Below the pieces are notes generated by a model, which did not search any database, was not told the DNA's origin, and saw nothing but the letters and a program-made list of their open reading frames with translations. A stretch of 64,000 nucleotides of DNA, from contig NZ_CP117430.1 in NCBI RefSeq assembly GCF_030687395.1, positions 1,364,001-1,428,000 on the forward strand, written 5' to 3'. Origin of the DNA: Pseudomonas wuhanensis (GTDB lineage: Bacteria > Pseudomonadota > Gammaproteobacteria > Pseudomonadales > Pseudomonadaceae). Position 1 is the stretch's first letter. Every line of letters begins with the position of its first letter. Below are positions 1 to 8,811 of this stretch, piece after piece. The position numbers and the translations under genes were made by a program.

Positions 1-1183
1 AGGTCACTTTACTGGCCAATGCCGCCGCCGCGAGTGGCGCATCGATCACGCCATTCTGCGCCAGCAGGCGAATATGACTGTCGGTGAGACTGGCCAATTC
101 ATCACGGCCCTTGGTCAAGTAATGGGAAGGGCGACGCTGAGCAATCATCAGTGACAGCATTTCACGCAGGGCCAGACCTTTTTCCGACAGACTTTTCGGA
201 TCCGTATCGGTACTGGCCAGCCGTTTGTTGGCCTGGTTGAAATCGGCGCCGTACCAGACGCGCAAACCTTCGGCCATGCCATGCACTTCACCGTGGCCCG
301 GTACCGCCGACAGCGGAACACTGTTGAGGTAATCGCGAATCACATTTTGCCGGACCTGGAGGGTTTCCGGCCCCGCTTGATAGGCCCGCACGCTGGCGGA
401 AATCATTTGCCGGATCTTTTCCGCGCCCGACACCGTCAAGCCGTCGGGGGAATGTCGATACTTCTCAAGCTGCGTCGCCAGCGTACTGCCGCCGGCCGAC
501 TGGCCGGGCAGGCGCAACAACTTGGCCACTTGGGACCACGCCGCCATGCCGAACCGTGGCCAATCCACGGCGGGGTTGGCCAAAGGCTGACGGGGATCGA
601 GCAAAAAGCGGTTTTCGATGAAGAGCAAACTGTTGACCACTACCGGAGGGATCGCCGCAAAGCTCGAATAGAGCTGTTGTGGATATTTGAATTGATACAG
701 CGGTGCCGCGCGGCAATCGGTGATCGACAACCCAGCCTGGATTTTTTCGGCATAGGGCACGAAAAAGCCCTTGTCGCTGTACTTCATCAGCGCCGGGGAA
801 AAGCGGGTTTGTGCCGACACTACGTAATCGCGCTTGAGCAGGCGCGGCAGAAATTCATCCAGGGAGCTGTAACCCAGGCGTTGATCGAATGGGCCTGCGC
901 CAGGGTAGCGAATGGCGTCGCTGGGGCCGGGCTGCAGCTCGTACTTCAGCGAGGCGGCATATTTGCTGATTTCCCGGGCCTGAAACTTGGAGGTACGCAT
1001 TTCCTTGGCCGCGGCGAGGCCGAGGACAATCAGAATAATCAGCAGCAGCAACCAGAAAGCCCCCCAGCCGTGTCGGGAACGACGGGGTTTCTCAGGTAAA
1101 GGCGCTTCATCCACTCGTTCAGTCGGAACCACAGTTTTACTCGAATCGGTTTGCCACAAAGCGCCCATAGTCGACTGATCCAT
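1..1183 (-). CDS. Membrane-anchored peptidoglycan transglycosylase (class A PBP-like), 3' end beyond window
   Basis: The visible 394 residues resemble a GT51 peptidoglycan glycosyltransferase, the enzyme that polymerises lipid II in the periplasm. A short basic cytoplasmic N-terminus is followed by one membrane segment (about residues 35-53, rich in Leu/Ile/Val). The text then reads like the GT51 fold, with FIENRFLLDPRQP, GGSTLATQLEKY and LRVWYGADFNQ segments. The GGSTLATQ stretch matches the GGSTITQQ-type motif of the family. The frame is open to the window edge, so whether a transpeptidase domain follows cannot be seen. The ATG at 1183 is the first in frame after a stop-rich region; a second ATG lies five codons later. 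The next gene upstream is divergent and unrelated. Confidence 0.75.
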   Translation of the reverse strand, partial: MDQSTMGALWQTDSSKTVVPTERVDEAPLPEKPRRSRHGWGAFWLLLLIILIVLGLAAAKEMRTSKFQAREISKYAASLKYELQPGPSDAIRYPGAGPFDQRLGYSSLDEFLPRLLKRDYVVSAQTRFSPALMKYSDKGFFVPYAEKIQAGLSITDCRAAPLYQFKYPQQLYSSFAAIPPVVVNSLLFIENRFLLDPRQPLANPAVDWPRFGMAAWSQVAKLLRLPGQSAGGSTLATQLEKYRHSPDGLTVSGAEKIRQMISASVRAYQAGPETLQVRQNVIRDYLNSVPLSAVPGHGEVHGMAEGLRVWYGADFNQANKRLASTDTDPKSLSEKGLALREMLSLMIAQRRPSHYLTKGRDELASLTDSHIRLLAQNGVIDAPLAAAALASKVT

Positions 1184-1312
1184 TCACGCAGATTGATCGG
1201 ACTTGTTTGAAGCTTAGACGGTGGTTGGGGTTGGTGAAAAAATTGTGAATAACCAAATGTCAGGTATGCCCCATCACCTGTGGCAAGAGAGCTTTTGTGG
1301 TGAAGGATCTGT

Positions 1313-1342
1313 TGTGGCGAGGGAGCTTGCTCCCTCGCCACA
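1313..1342. repeat. REP element, family A, single perfect palindrome
   Basis: A 14-bp perfect stem (TGTGGCGAGGGAGC) is separated by two T from its complement. The same core recurs at 3255, 10463 and 32811. It is extragenic, as is usual for Pseudomonas REP sequences. Here only one REP is present, not the inverted pair seen at the other sites. Confidence 0.85.
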
Positions 1343-1586
1343 GGGGGGGGGTGTCTTCTGTAATGGCTGAGCTAGACGCATCAACGAGGTAAATGCCGCC
1401 TACGCAGGGGCATGACGATGCACCATTGCTGTGCAATACTCGGCGCCGTTTCAGTGGCGAATAATCCTACAAAAGTCAGGTAATGCCCCTCCGAAAACCG
1501 CGCTTTTGCCGAGAGTTATGGCTGAATGTTGTGGTTTATAGAGTGAAAAACCCTACTGGAAGCTTTTTATACTGCACGCCCGCTGA

Positions 1587-1610
1587 TCTTGCAGGTTTTG
1601 TCCTGCAAGA
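1587..1610 (+). other. Leader hairpin upstream of permease
   Basis: TCTTGCAGG pairs with CCTGCAAGA around a TTTTGT loop, giving a 9-bp stem about 105 nt before the permease start. It has no T-run after it, so it is not a normal intrinsic terminator. It could be an operator palindrome or an mRNA leader structure. Confidence 0.35.
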
Positions 1611-1714
1611 CGGGTCTGCCCATGAGGCTGGCCCGGTTTCGCAGAAGCGCTGGCTTATCGGTCGGTGCTTCGACACTCGGTGGTCAAATCCAATAACAAG
1701 ACGAGGTTGTACCT

Positions 1715-3136
1715 ATGCCAGTCGGCAATCACCTGCCTCACGGCGAGACCGCTCAGGGCGGCCCGCTTAAACGCGAACTCGGCGAACGGCATATTCGCTT
1801 GATGGCGCTCGGTGCCTGTATCGGCGTCGGCCTGTTCCTGGGTTCGGCCAAGGCCATCGAAATGGCCGGCCCGGCCATCATGCTCTCCTACATCATTGGC
1901 GGTCTGGCGATCCTGGTGATCATGCGCGCCCTCGGCGAGATGGCCGTGCACAACCCGGTCGCCGGCTCGTTCAGCCGTTATGCACAAGACTACCTTGGCC
2001 CCTTGGCAGGCTTTCTGACCGGCTGGAACTACTGGTTCCTGTGGCTGGTGACCTGCGTCGCGGAAATCACCGCGGTGGCGGTGTACATGGGCGTCTGGTT
2101 CCCCGACGTGCCGCGCTGGATCTGGGCACTGGCGGCGCTGGTCAGCATGGGCTCGATCAACCTGATCGCGGTGAAAGCCTTCGGTGAGTTCGAATTCTGG
2201 TTTGCCCTGATCAAGATCGTCACCATCATTGCGATGGTGGTCGGTGGCATCGGCATCATTGCTTTCGGTTTCGGCAACGATGGTGTGGCGCTAGGGATTT
2301 CCAATCTCTGGGCCCACGGCGGCTTCATGCCCAACGGCGTGCAAGGCGTGTTGATGTCCCTGCAAATGGTGATGTTCGCCTACCTCGGTGTCGAGATGAT
2401 CGGTCTGACCGCCGGTGAAGCCAAGAACCCGCAGAAGACCATCCCCAATGCGATCGGCTCGGTGTTCTGGCGGATTCTGCTGTTCTACGTCGGCGCCTTG
2501 TTCGTGATCTTGTCGATCTACCCGTGGAACGAAATCGGCACCCAGGGCAGCCCGTTTGTGATGACCTTCGAGCGTCTGGGCATCAAGACCGCCGCCGGCA
2601 TCATCAACTTCGTGGTGATCACCGCTGCGCTGTCGTCCTGCAACGGCGGCATCTTCAGCACCGGGCGCATGCTCTATAGCCTGGCGCAGAACGGCCAGGC
2701 CCCGGCCGGTTTCGCCAAGACCTCGAACAACGGCGTGCCCCGTCGCGCATTGCTGCTGTCGATCGGTGCGTTGCTGCTGGGCGTGTTGCTTAACTACCTG
2801 GTGCCGGAGAAGGTCTTCGTCTGGGTCACCGCGATTGCCACCTTCGGCGCGATCTGGACCTGGGTGATGATCCTGCTGGCCCAGCTCAAGTTCCGCAAAG
2901 GCCTGAGCGCCAGCGAACGTGCCGGCCTGAAATACCGCATGTGGCTGTACCCCGTCAGCTCGTATCTGGCGCTGGCATTTTTGGTGCTGGTGGTCGGCCT
3001 GATGGCGTACTTCCCGGACACGCGCGTGGCGCTGTATGTCGGGCCTGCTTTCCTGGTGCTGCTGACGGTGTTGTTCTACGTGTTCAAGCTGCAACCGACC
3101 AATGTGTCGCAAGGTGCGGTGCGTTCGGCTTCGTAA
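1715..3136 (+). CDS. APC-superfamily amino-acid permease (AAT family, ProY/HutT-like)
   Basis: This 473-residue inner-membrane proton-coupled amino-acid transporter has about 12 hydrophobic segments. The N-terminal family signature LGACIGVGLFLGSAKAI is in the first helix, and GEMAVHNP and the EAKNPQKTIP loop are also typical of the amino-acid transporter (AAT) group. Its text looks closest to proline- or histidine-type permeases of Pseudomonas, but substrate cannot be fixed from sequence alone. The ATG has a GAGGT Shine-Dalgarno eight bases upstream. The gene stands alone and ends at a strong intrinsic terminator (3156-3188). No substrate-specific catabolic genes are adjacent to help assign it. 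Confidence 0.85.
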   Translation: MPVGNHLPHGETAQGGPLKRELGERHIRLMALGACIGVGLFLGSAKAIEMAGPAIMLSYIIGGLAILVIMRALGEMAVHNPVAGSFSRYAQDYLGPLAGFLTGWNYWFLWLVTCVAEITAVAVYMGVWFPDVPRWIWALAALVSMGSINLIAVKAFGEFEFWFALIKIVTIIAMVVGGIGIIAFGFGNDGVALGISNLWAHGGFMPNGVQGVLMSLQMVMFAYLGVEMIGLTAGEAKNPQKTIPNAIGSVFWRILLFYVGALFVILSIYPWNEIGTQGSPFVMTFERLGIKTAAGIINFVVITAALSSCNGGIFSTGRMLYSLAQNGQAPAGFAKTSNNGVPRRALLLSIGALLLGVLLNYLVPEKVFVWVTAIATFGAIWTWVMILLAQLKFRKGLSASERAGLKYRMWLYPVSSYLALAFLVLVVGLMAYFPDTRVALYVGPAFLVLLTVLFYVFKLQPTNVSQGAVRSAS

Positions 3137-3155
3137 GTCGTAACGCCAGAAACGC

Positions 3156-3188
3156 AAAAGCCCCGGTCGAGATGACCGGGGCTTTTTT
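3156..3188 (+). terminator. Rho-independent terminator of the permease gene
   Basis: AGCCCCGGTC pairs with GACCGGGGCT around a short loop and is followed by six T. An A-run on the other side could allow weak function in reverse, but the convergent opgC-like gene has REP DNA in between. Confidence 0.9.
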
Positions 3189-3254
3189 GTGGGTGCTGTC
3201 TAGTCCTGAAGAAGGTTTACACCTGTTTCAGGATTAGACATGGCGCCGATCTCC

Positions 3255-3365
3255 TGTGGCGAGCGAGCTTGCTCGCGCTGGGGCGCGTAGCGGCCCTAAA
3301 ATGGTCACCGTTCAACCGGATTACGACTGCTGCGCAGCCGAGCGGGAGCAAGCTCCCTCGCCACA
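3255..3365. repeat. REPIN, family A (two inverted REPs)
   Basis: TGTGGCGAGCGAGCTTGCTCGC at the left end and the inverted GAGCGGGAGCAAGCTCCCTC copy at the right end flank about 60 bp. The left copy differs from the family consensus at a few bases but keeps its own pairing. It lies between the convergent permease and opgC-like genes. Confidence 0.8.
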
Positions 3366-3401
3366 AAAGCCCCTCACCACAAGAATTGGCTTGTCTCCAT
3401 G

Positions 3402-4526
3402 TCAGACGACGGCGACTTGTGCCGGTCGATTCAACCGCTTGTTGAAATCCAGCCAGGCCCCCAGCAACGCCATCAACCCGACTCCCAGCAGTGCACTGAA
3501 TATCTGCATTGCCAGTGTGTTCCCGCCCAAGGCGTTGAGCATGTCTGCCAACGGCGCCAGCACCACGCCAAAGCAGAAGACTTCCAACGAATAACGACCC
3601 ATGCGACAGCTTTGTTGCGCCAGCCAATGTCGGGTCCAGCCCATGTCCGGCAACAACCTGGCGGTGACGTAGGCGAGGGCGAGGAAGTGCAGCAGGCGCG
3701 CTGGCGAAAGGTTGGTCTTGCTGATCGGATAGAGCCATTCGCCGAGCTGTTGGGGCATGAAGGCGTCATGCACGCCAGGCCACTTCCACGACAGTGCGAT
3801 CAGCCCGGTCAGCAGCAAATAGGTCAGCGCGGCGATGAATACCGGCTGCCGAGTCAGCGGTCGAGGTTGCGACAGCCGAGGCCTTTGCCCATGAATCGCC
3901 GCCGCGCCACCGAGAATAAACAGCAGCTGCCAGGCCATCGGATTGAAAAACCACACGCCACCGTCGGTGCCCGCCAGGTTCCACTGGAGCCATGGCGCCA
4001 GCAGATACAAGACCACCGACATTCCCACCACGTATTCAGCCTTGCGCAGCAGCATCGGCAGCACCAGCGGCAGGCCGAGCAGCAACAGAATGTACAGCGG
4101 CAAGGGGTCCATCAGGTTCGGTTTGAAGCGCAGCAACAGCTCATCCATCAATGCCTGCTGCGGATTGCTGAGGAAGTACTGCAAGCCCATTTCCTGCACC
4201 AGATCACGGGTTTCCACGTGGCTGTTGGCGAAAAACACGATGCCCATCAGCAGTGCCAGCAAAAAGATATGCACTACATAAAGCACCCAGGCGCGTCGCA
4301 GGATTTTCACCGTGGCGACCATGAAACCGTCGCGCCGGGCGATTTTGCCGTAGGCCAGCACGGCCGCGTACCCGGCCAGGAACACGAAGATCTCCGCCGC
4401 ATCGCTGAAGCCGAAGTTGCGCACCGTGAACTGCGCGAGCGGGTTCTGCGGCACGTGATCCCAGAAGATGAAGATCAGGGCCAGGCCGCGAAAAAAGTCG
4501 ATTCGGTAATCGCGTTCAAACGTCAT
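3402..4526 (-). CDS. OpgC-domain membrane protein (acyltransferase-like)
   Basis: This 374-residue polytopic inner-membrane protein has about ten hydrophobic helices and resembles the OpgC family. E. coli OpgC transfers succinyl groups to osmoregulated periplasmic glucans. The N-terminal DYRIDFFRGLALIFIFWDH and the FSDAAEIFVFLAGY segment are typical of this family: a conserved RID-FRG start and a FVFLSG-like motif. No opgG or opgH gene is nearby, so the true acceptor in this organism is not evident. The downstream glycosyltransferase cluster is divergent and could use the same envelope pathway, but that is inference. The C-terminus is short and polar. Confidence 0.75.
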   Translation of the reverse strand: MTFERDYRIDFFRGLALIFIFWDHVPQNPLAQFTVRNFGFSDAAEIFVFLAGYAAVLAYGKIARRDGFMVATVKILRRAWVLYVVHIFLLALLMGIVFFANSHVETRDLVQEMGLQYFLSNPQQALMDELLLRFKPNLMDPLPLYILLLLGLPLVLPMLLRKAEYVVGMSVVLYLLAPWLQWNLAGTDGGVWFFNPMAWQLLFILGGAAAIHGQRPRLSQPRPLTRQPVFIAALTYLLLTGLIALSWKWPGVHDAFMPQQLGEWLYPISKTNLSPARLLHFLALAYVTARLLPDMGWTRHWLAQQSCRMGRYSLEVFCFGVVLAPLADMLNALGGNTLAMQIFSALLGVGLMALLGAWLDFNKRLNRPAQVAVV

Positions 4527-4747
4527 GACGGCAGGCTCTTGAACGGGGTTGTTGGGTAGGAGCGGCGCGCAGGGTGGCGTGATTCGCGGCTAATTGCAAA
4601 AGCCTGGATATTACCGAATGTCTCAGTTGCCTATAGCGAACGGACGGGACTGCGTGTCCGTTGGTCTGCCGGGCAGTTCGCGCGCCAGAACGCCCACTGA
4701 TGACGGTCTGTCGAACATCTACACTTCGATTTTCAGGAGTGTGAAAC

Positions 4748-5689
4748 GTGAAAGTTTCGCTGATTGTCCCGGTATTCAATGAAGAGCAGGCGATCAACCT
4801 GTTTTATCAGGCGGTGCGTCGCGAATTGAAACTTGACCCGTGTGAGGTCGAGATCGTGTTCATTAATGACGGCAGTACCGATCAGACAGCTGAGCAGGCC
4901 AAGGCGCTGGCGCAGGTCGATGAACAGGTATTGCTGGTCAACTTTTCGCGCAACTTCGGCAAGGAACCAGCGTTGTTTGCCGGGCTGGAATACGCCACCG
5001 GCGATGCGGTGATTCCCATGGACGTGGACCTGCAGGATCCGATCAGCGTCATCCCTCGGTTGATTGCCGAGTGGCAAAAGGGCGCTGATGTGGTGCTCGC
5101 CAAACGCCGCAATCGTGACAGTGACAGTTATTTGAAACGCCACAGCGCATCGCTCTTCTATCATTTGCTGAACAGGATTTCCTACACCCGGATCGAAGAA
5201 AACGTCGGGGATTTCCGGCTCATGGACCGCAAGGTGGTCAATGTGATTCGCGCACTTCCCGAGCATCAGTTGTTCATGAAGGGCGTTCTGTCCTGGGCCG
5301 GGTTCACCACGGCGGTGGTCGAATATGAGCGGGCCCGGCGAGTGGCGGGACGCAGCAAGTTCAATGGCTGGAAACTGTGGAACCTGGCGCTGGAAGGCAT
5401 TACTTCGTTCAGCACCGTGCCGTTGCGGTTGTGGACTTACATCGGTGGCGGCATTTCGATCTTCGCGGTGCTGTACGCGGTGTACATGGTGCTGGACAAG
5501 ATTTTCTTCGGTAACAATGTCCCCGGATATCCCTCGCTGATGACGGCCATTCTGTTTCTCGGCGGCGTCCAACTGATCGGTATCGGCATCCTCGGCGAGT
5601 ATGTCGGCCGCATCTACATCGAAGCCAAGCACCGGCCCCGTTATGTGGTCAAAGACGTCATTGGCGGCACAGACCGGCTCGGGCTTTAG
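4748..5689 (+). CDS. Family 2 glycosyltransferase, GtrB-like undecaprenyl-phosphate sugar transferase
   Basis: This is a 313-residue polyprenyl-phosphate glycosyltransferase. The GT-A domain has [10 protein letters not shown] near the start, the INDGSTD nucleotide motif at about residues 38-44 and the MDVDLQDP metal-binding DxD region at about 96-103. Two C-terminal transmembrane helices (about 235-260 and 270-290) anchor it. This layout is that of GtrB/YfdH, which loads a sugar from a nucleotide donor onto undecaprenyl phosphate on the cytoplasmic face. The start is GTG with AGGAGT upstream at good spacing. It is followed one base later by the GtrII-like gene, so the two are co-translated. 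A gtrA flippase gene, normally upstream, is not present. Confidence 0.85.
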   Translation: MKVSLIVPVFNEEQAINLFYQAVRRELKLDPCEVEIVFINDGSTDQTAEQAKALAQVDEQVLLVNFSRNFGKEPALFAGLEYATGDAVIPMDVDLQDPISVIPRLIAEWQKGADVVLAKRRNRDSDSYLKRHSASLFYHLLNRISYTRIEENVGDFRLMDRKVVNVIRALPEHQLFMKGVLSWAGFTTAVVEYERARRVAGRSKFNGWKLWNLALEGITSFSTVPLRLWTYIGGGISIFAVLYAVYMVLDKIFFGNNVPGYPSLMTAILFLGGVQLIGIGILGEYVGRIYIEAKHRPRYVVKDVIGGTDRLGL

Positions 5690-5690
5690 C

Positions 5691-7199
5691 ATGGGCAGAC
5701 TGGGCGACTTTTTCAGCAAAGAACTCGGGCGTCGTCGGGTCTGGTTGTTTTTCCTGATCGCGATCCTTATTTATGTCATTCCGCTGATCCTCGCGGACTA
5801 TCCCTACATCGATGACAACTGGCGCTCGCTGTCGGCCGGTACTGCCTGGGCGGGGCAGGGGCGGTTGTTCACCGAGCTGTTCTACAACCTGCTGACATTC
5901 AGTGATGCGGCACCGAACATTTTTCCGTTGCCGCTGTTGATCGCCGCGCTGGCCATGGCCTCGGCGTTGACCAGCCTGACCTTTCATTACTACCCGCAGC
6001 CGACGATATCCTGCTGCCTGGTGCTGTTGCCGCTCTGGTACAACCCGTTCTTCCTGCAGAACCTGTCTTATCAATACGACGGGCCGGCCAATGCCTTGAG
6101 TCTGGTGGCAGTGATCTACGCAATCACTTTTCGTCATCCCTCGCGCATTTTGCAATGGCTGGTACCGGCTTTCCTGATTGCGCTGGCGCTGGGGTTCTAT
6201 CAGGTGAGCCTGAATGTGTTTCTGGGCCTGTGTTGCCTGGAACTGCTCAGGGGCGCGAATGACAACTGGGCCTGGCGGCAGTGGTACGAATTGATCGGCT
6301 GGAAATTCGCCCAGGCAGGGCTCGGCGGGTTGATCTACAGCGTCACGGCTTATCCGTACATGAATCGCGATCGCGCCTTACTGCTGAACTGGGCAGCGGA
6401 GCCTTTGCTGCAACTTGAAATCAACATCGGCCGGGTGCTGGAAAAAGTCGCGCTGCTGTTTCACGGTGGATTCACTTGGGTGTTCGCCGTGCTGCTGTTG
6501 TGTGCGCTTGTGGGCAGCGCGCGGTTGGCCCGCAGCGTGATTGAACGCCACGACACCGGGCTGAGAAAAATCGTGATGGGCCTGGTGTGTGTGCTGACAG
6601 TGCCGGTCGTGACCCTGCTGGTGTCGGGTGCCGCGCTGTTTTTCCGCGACTTCAATGAAGGCGCCAGAACCTTGATGGGGTTTGCGGTGTTGCTGGTGCT
6701 GTTGTTTTATTTGAGCCATCTGGCGCTGGCGCCCATTCATGAGCGGCTGCCGCTGTTGTTGGCGGTGCCTCTGTTGGCCATGCTTTCGTTGTCTTACGCC
6801 TATGGCCGCGTGCTGACGGTGCAGAACACCTTTGCGTCCAGCGCATTGTTTTCCCTGGGGCATGACATTGCGGCCCAGCGGCAACTGTACGAGGCCAAGC
6901 GCATTTACCTGGCGGTGAGTTATTCCGATCACTGGCTGGTGGGGGCTGCGGGCTCGTTCAAGCAAATGCCGGTCTTGCATTATCTGCTGAACATCAACTT
7001 CTTCATGCTGGCTGAAAACCTGCCGAAGGCTGGCATCACTAATGTGGTCGCGGAGAGGGCGCGGCGCAACGCGACCCTGGTCGGTTACCAAGGTTATCCA
7101 CCGCTGGTGGAGAGCCAGTTCTATCGCATCTATCTGCTGGGCGATTACGGTTTTATCGTCATGAAAGAGCCGACCCCGATCACCACGCTTCAGTGGTAA
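5691..7199 (+). CDS. GtrII-like membrane glucosyltransferase
   Basis: This 502-residue protein has many hydrophobic helices and a periplasmic DYPYIDDNWRSL segment after the first helix. That matches the acidic loop found in GtrII-type glucosyl transferases of O-antigen modification clusters. Such enzymes take sugar from undecaprenyl phosphate in the periplasm and add it to a lipid-linked glycan. The ATG at 5691 follows the upstream stop by one base and has no clear Shine-Dalgarno, so translational coupling is likely. An in-frame start at 5601 exists but would overlap the GtrB-like gene by 89 bases and lies before the typical N-terminus. The acceptor glycan is unknown. Confidence 0.75.
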   Translation: MGRLGDFFSKELGRRRVWLFFLIAILIYVIPLILADYPYIDDNWRSLSAGTAWAGQGRLFTELFYNLLTFSDAAPNIFPLPLLIAALAMASALTSLTFHYYPQPTISCCLVLLPLWYNPFFLQNLSYQYDGPANALSLVAVIYAITFRHPSRILQWLVPAFLIALALGFYQVSLNVFLGLCCLELLRGANDNWAWRQWYELIGWKFAQAGLGGLIYSVTAYPYMNRDRALLLNWAAEPLLQLEINIGRVLEKVALLFHGGFTWVFAVLLLCALVGSARLARSVIERHDTGLRKIVMGLVCVLTVPVVTLLVSGAALFFRDFNEGARTLMGFAVLLVLLFYLSHLALAPIHERLPLLLAVPLLAMLSLSYAYGRVLTVQNTFASSALFSLGHDIAAQRQLYEAKRIYLAVSYSDHWLVGAAGSFKQMPVLHYLLNINFFMLAENLPKAGITNVVAERARRNATLVGYQGYPPLVESQFYRIYLLGDYGFIVMKEPTPITTLQW

Positions 7200-7218
7200 A
7201 CAATGAGGGGATCGGCCG

Positions 7219-8811
7219 GTGAGCGCCTCTTCGATCTATCCTGAAAACTTTCCATCCCGGCTCGCCGACGGGGCAGGTCTGTTGGCGGTGTTAGCCATCG
7301 CGTTGTTCGCAAGGTTTCACTCCATCACCGTGCCGGTCATCTGGTACGACGAGGCCTACAGCCTGCTACTGGCCGAGGGCTCGCCTGCGTATATCTGGGC
7401 CACGACAGCGCGGGATGTTCATCCGCCGCTTTACTATGTCTTGCTGCATTTCTGGATGTTGCTGTTCGGCAATGGCGTGTTGGCTGCGCGATCCCTGAGT
7501 GCACTGGCCGATGTCGGCACGCTGTTGCTGTGCATTAAATTGATGAGTCTGGTGACAACGCGAAAGGCGACCTGGATAGCGGCAGTGTTGTTGGCATTGC
7601 TACCGATATCGGTGCGCTACAGCCAGGAAGTGCGAATGTACACCTTGCTCGGTTTCTGGCTGATGGGCGCGACCGTGGCGCTGGTGTGCTGGATCAAGGC
7701 ACCGGATCAAAAGCGTTATCCGGTTTTTTACGTGCTGCTGATGACGGCTGCTTTCTATACGCATTACTTCGCCGCGCTGTGTGTTTTGGTGCATTGGCTG
7801 TGTTGGTGGCGAGTGCGAGATGAAGGTCGGTCCACGGCAATACCGATTCGTGCGTGGGTCTTGGCCAACAGCGCAATCGTCGTGTTGTACCTGCCATGGC
7901 TACCCGATTTGCTCGATCAATTGCTGCGAATGGACGGGCTCGAGTGGATACCGCCGCTCACCTGGCAAGCGGCGCTGACCCTCGTTTGGCAACTGGTGAT
8001 GATGGAGGGAGCCGTCAGCCATTCATCCTTATGGCGTGTGTTGCCCTCGGTGTTGATCGTTGTTTGCGCTGCTGCGGTGCTGCTCAAGGCACGCCATGAG
8101 CGACCTTTCAGTGTCTTGCTGGTGGGCTATTTTTTTGTACCGGTGCTGACCGTTTTTCTGGTGTCGCTGATCGTGCCGGTTTTCAATGCCAGATACCTGG
8201 TGTTCGCTGCCGCCGCGTTGCCCCTTATCGTTGCGCTCGCGCTGGACGTATGGAGCGAACGCCACACCGCGCTTGCCGCTGTCGCCATGGCTTTGGTTTT
8301 GTTGGCAGAAATACATGGGCTTTTGGCGGTCTACGCGCAAACGGATGAGATGAACGGGACAAGCATTCGCAAAGACGCAAGGCTGGACGCCGTGGTCGAA
8401 GGTCTTGGTCGCAAAGTCCGTCCGGGTGACGAGATCGTTGTGGATAACCTGTATTGGTATTTGCCGTTTACGTACTACAACCCGACAGGTATTCAGCCGA
8501 GGTTATACGCCTTCAAACCACCGACCGGCACCCTTTGGGGAACCGCCGAATACGGTGGTTGGGCACTCATCCCCCGTCATTTGCGTTCGATTCTCTTCGA
8601 CGATTTTTCAACCTTGAAACTGAATGCCAAGAGGATCTGGTGGGTCACGGGCAACGCTCGTCCTGAACATGACGCCTTGTTTCCCGAACACTGGAAACAG
8701 GTGCAGATGCTGAAGGAAGGGGACAGCGAAGCCCGATTGTTCATCCGAGGGGAAGCGCCAAACCCTGAGGTTGGCGCGCAAACACGGCCTATGCAGCCGC
8801 CAGTTCATTAG
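7219..8811 (+). CDS. GT-C fold membrane glycosyltransferase (family 39/ArnT-like)
   Basis: This is a 530-residue polytopic protein. The N-terminal periplasmic loop holds WYDEAYSLLLAEG and a following DVHPPLYY motif, the D/E...HPP pattern seen in GT-C mannosyl- and aminoarabinosyl-transferase-like proteins. The last third (from about residue 380) is a soluble domain, as in many family-39 relatives. The start is GTG preceded by GAGGGG at about seven bases. It is the third gene of the cluster and may modify the same glycan as its two neighbours, using the undecaprenyl-phosphate sugar made by the first. Its 3' end overlaps the convergent gene by 23 bases. Confidence 0.7.
   Translation: MSASSIYPENFPSRLADGAGLLAVLAIALFARFHSITVPVIWYDEAYSLLLAEGSPAYIWATTARDVHPPLYYVLLHFWMLLFGNGVLAARSLSALADVGTLLLCIKLMSLVTTRKATWIAAVLLALLPISVRYSQEVRMYTLLGFWLMGATVALVCWIKAPDQKRYPVFYVLLMTAAFYTHYFAALCVLVHWLCWWRVRDEGRSTAIPIRAWVLANSAIVVLYLPWLPDLLDQLLRMDGLEWIPPLTWQAALTLVWQLVMMEGAVSHSSLWRVLPSVLIVVCAAAVLLKARHERPFSVLLVGYFFVPVLTVFLVSLIVPVFNARYLVFAAAALPLIVALALDVWSERHTALAAVAMALVLLAEIHGLLAVYAQTDEMNGTSIRKDARLDAVVEGLGRKVRPGDEIVVDNLYWYLPFTYYNPTGIQPRLYAFKPPTGTLWGTAEYGGWALIPRHLRSILFDDFSTLKLNAKRIWWVTGNARPEHDALFPEHWKQVQMLKEGDSEARLFIRGEAPNPEVGAQTRPMQPPVH

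Larger units (their letters stand above)
1184..1714. other. Divergent intergenic region with a REP and a leader hairpin
   Basis: This 531-bp gap separates the divergent transglycosylase and permease genes. I see no credible coding frame in it. It contains a perfect REP palindrome (1313-1342) and, closer to the permease, a 9-bp hairpin at 1587-1610. The remaining sequence shows no operator I can name. Confidence 0.6.

Noticed and set aside
281..1099. Plus-strand open frame of 272 codons
   Set aside because: It lies antisense to the transglycosylase gene, is rich in Arg/Gln/His as shadow frames are in GC-rich DNA, and has no family motif.
2291..3157. Minus-strand open frame of 288 codons opposite the permease
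   Set aside because: Shadow of the permease: composition is dominated by His, Gln and Arg and there is no domain.
4733..5719. Minus-strand open frame of 328 codons opposite the GtrB-like gene
   Set aside because: The sense gene has all GT2 motifs; the antisense text has none and no ribosome site.
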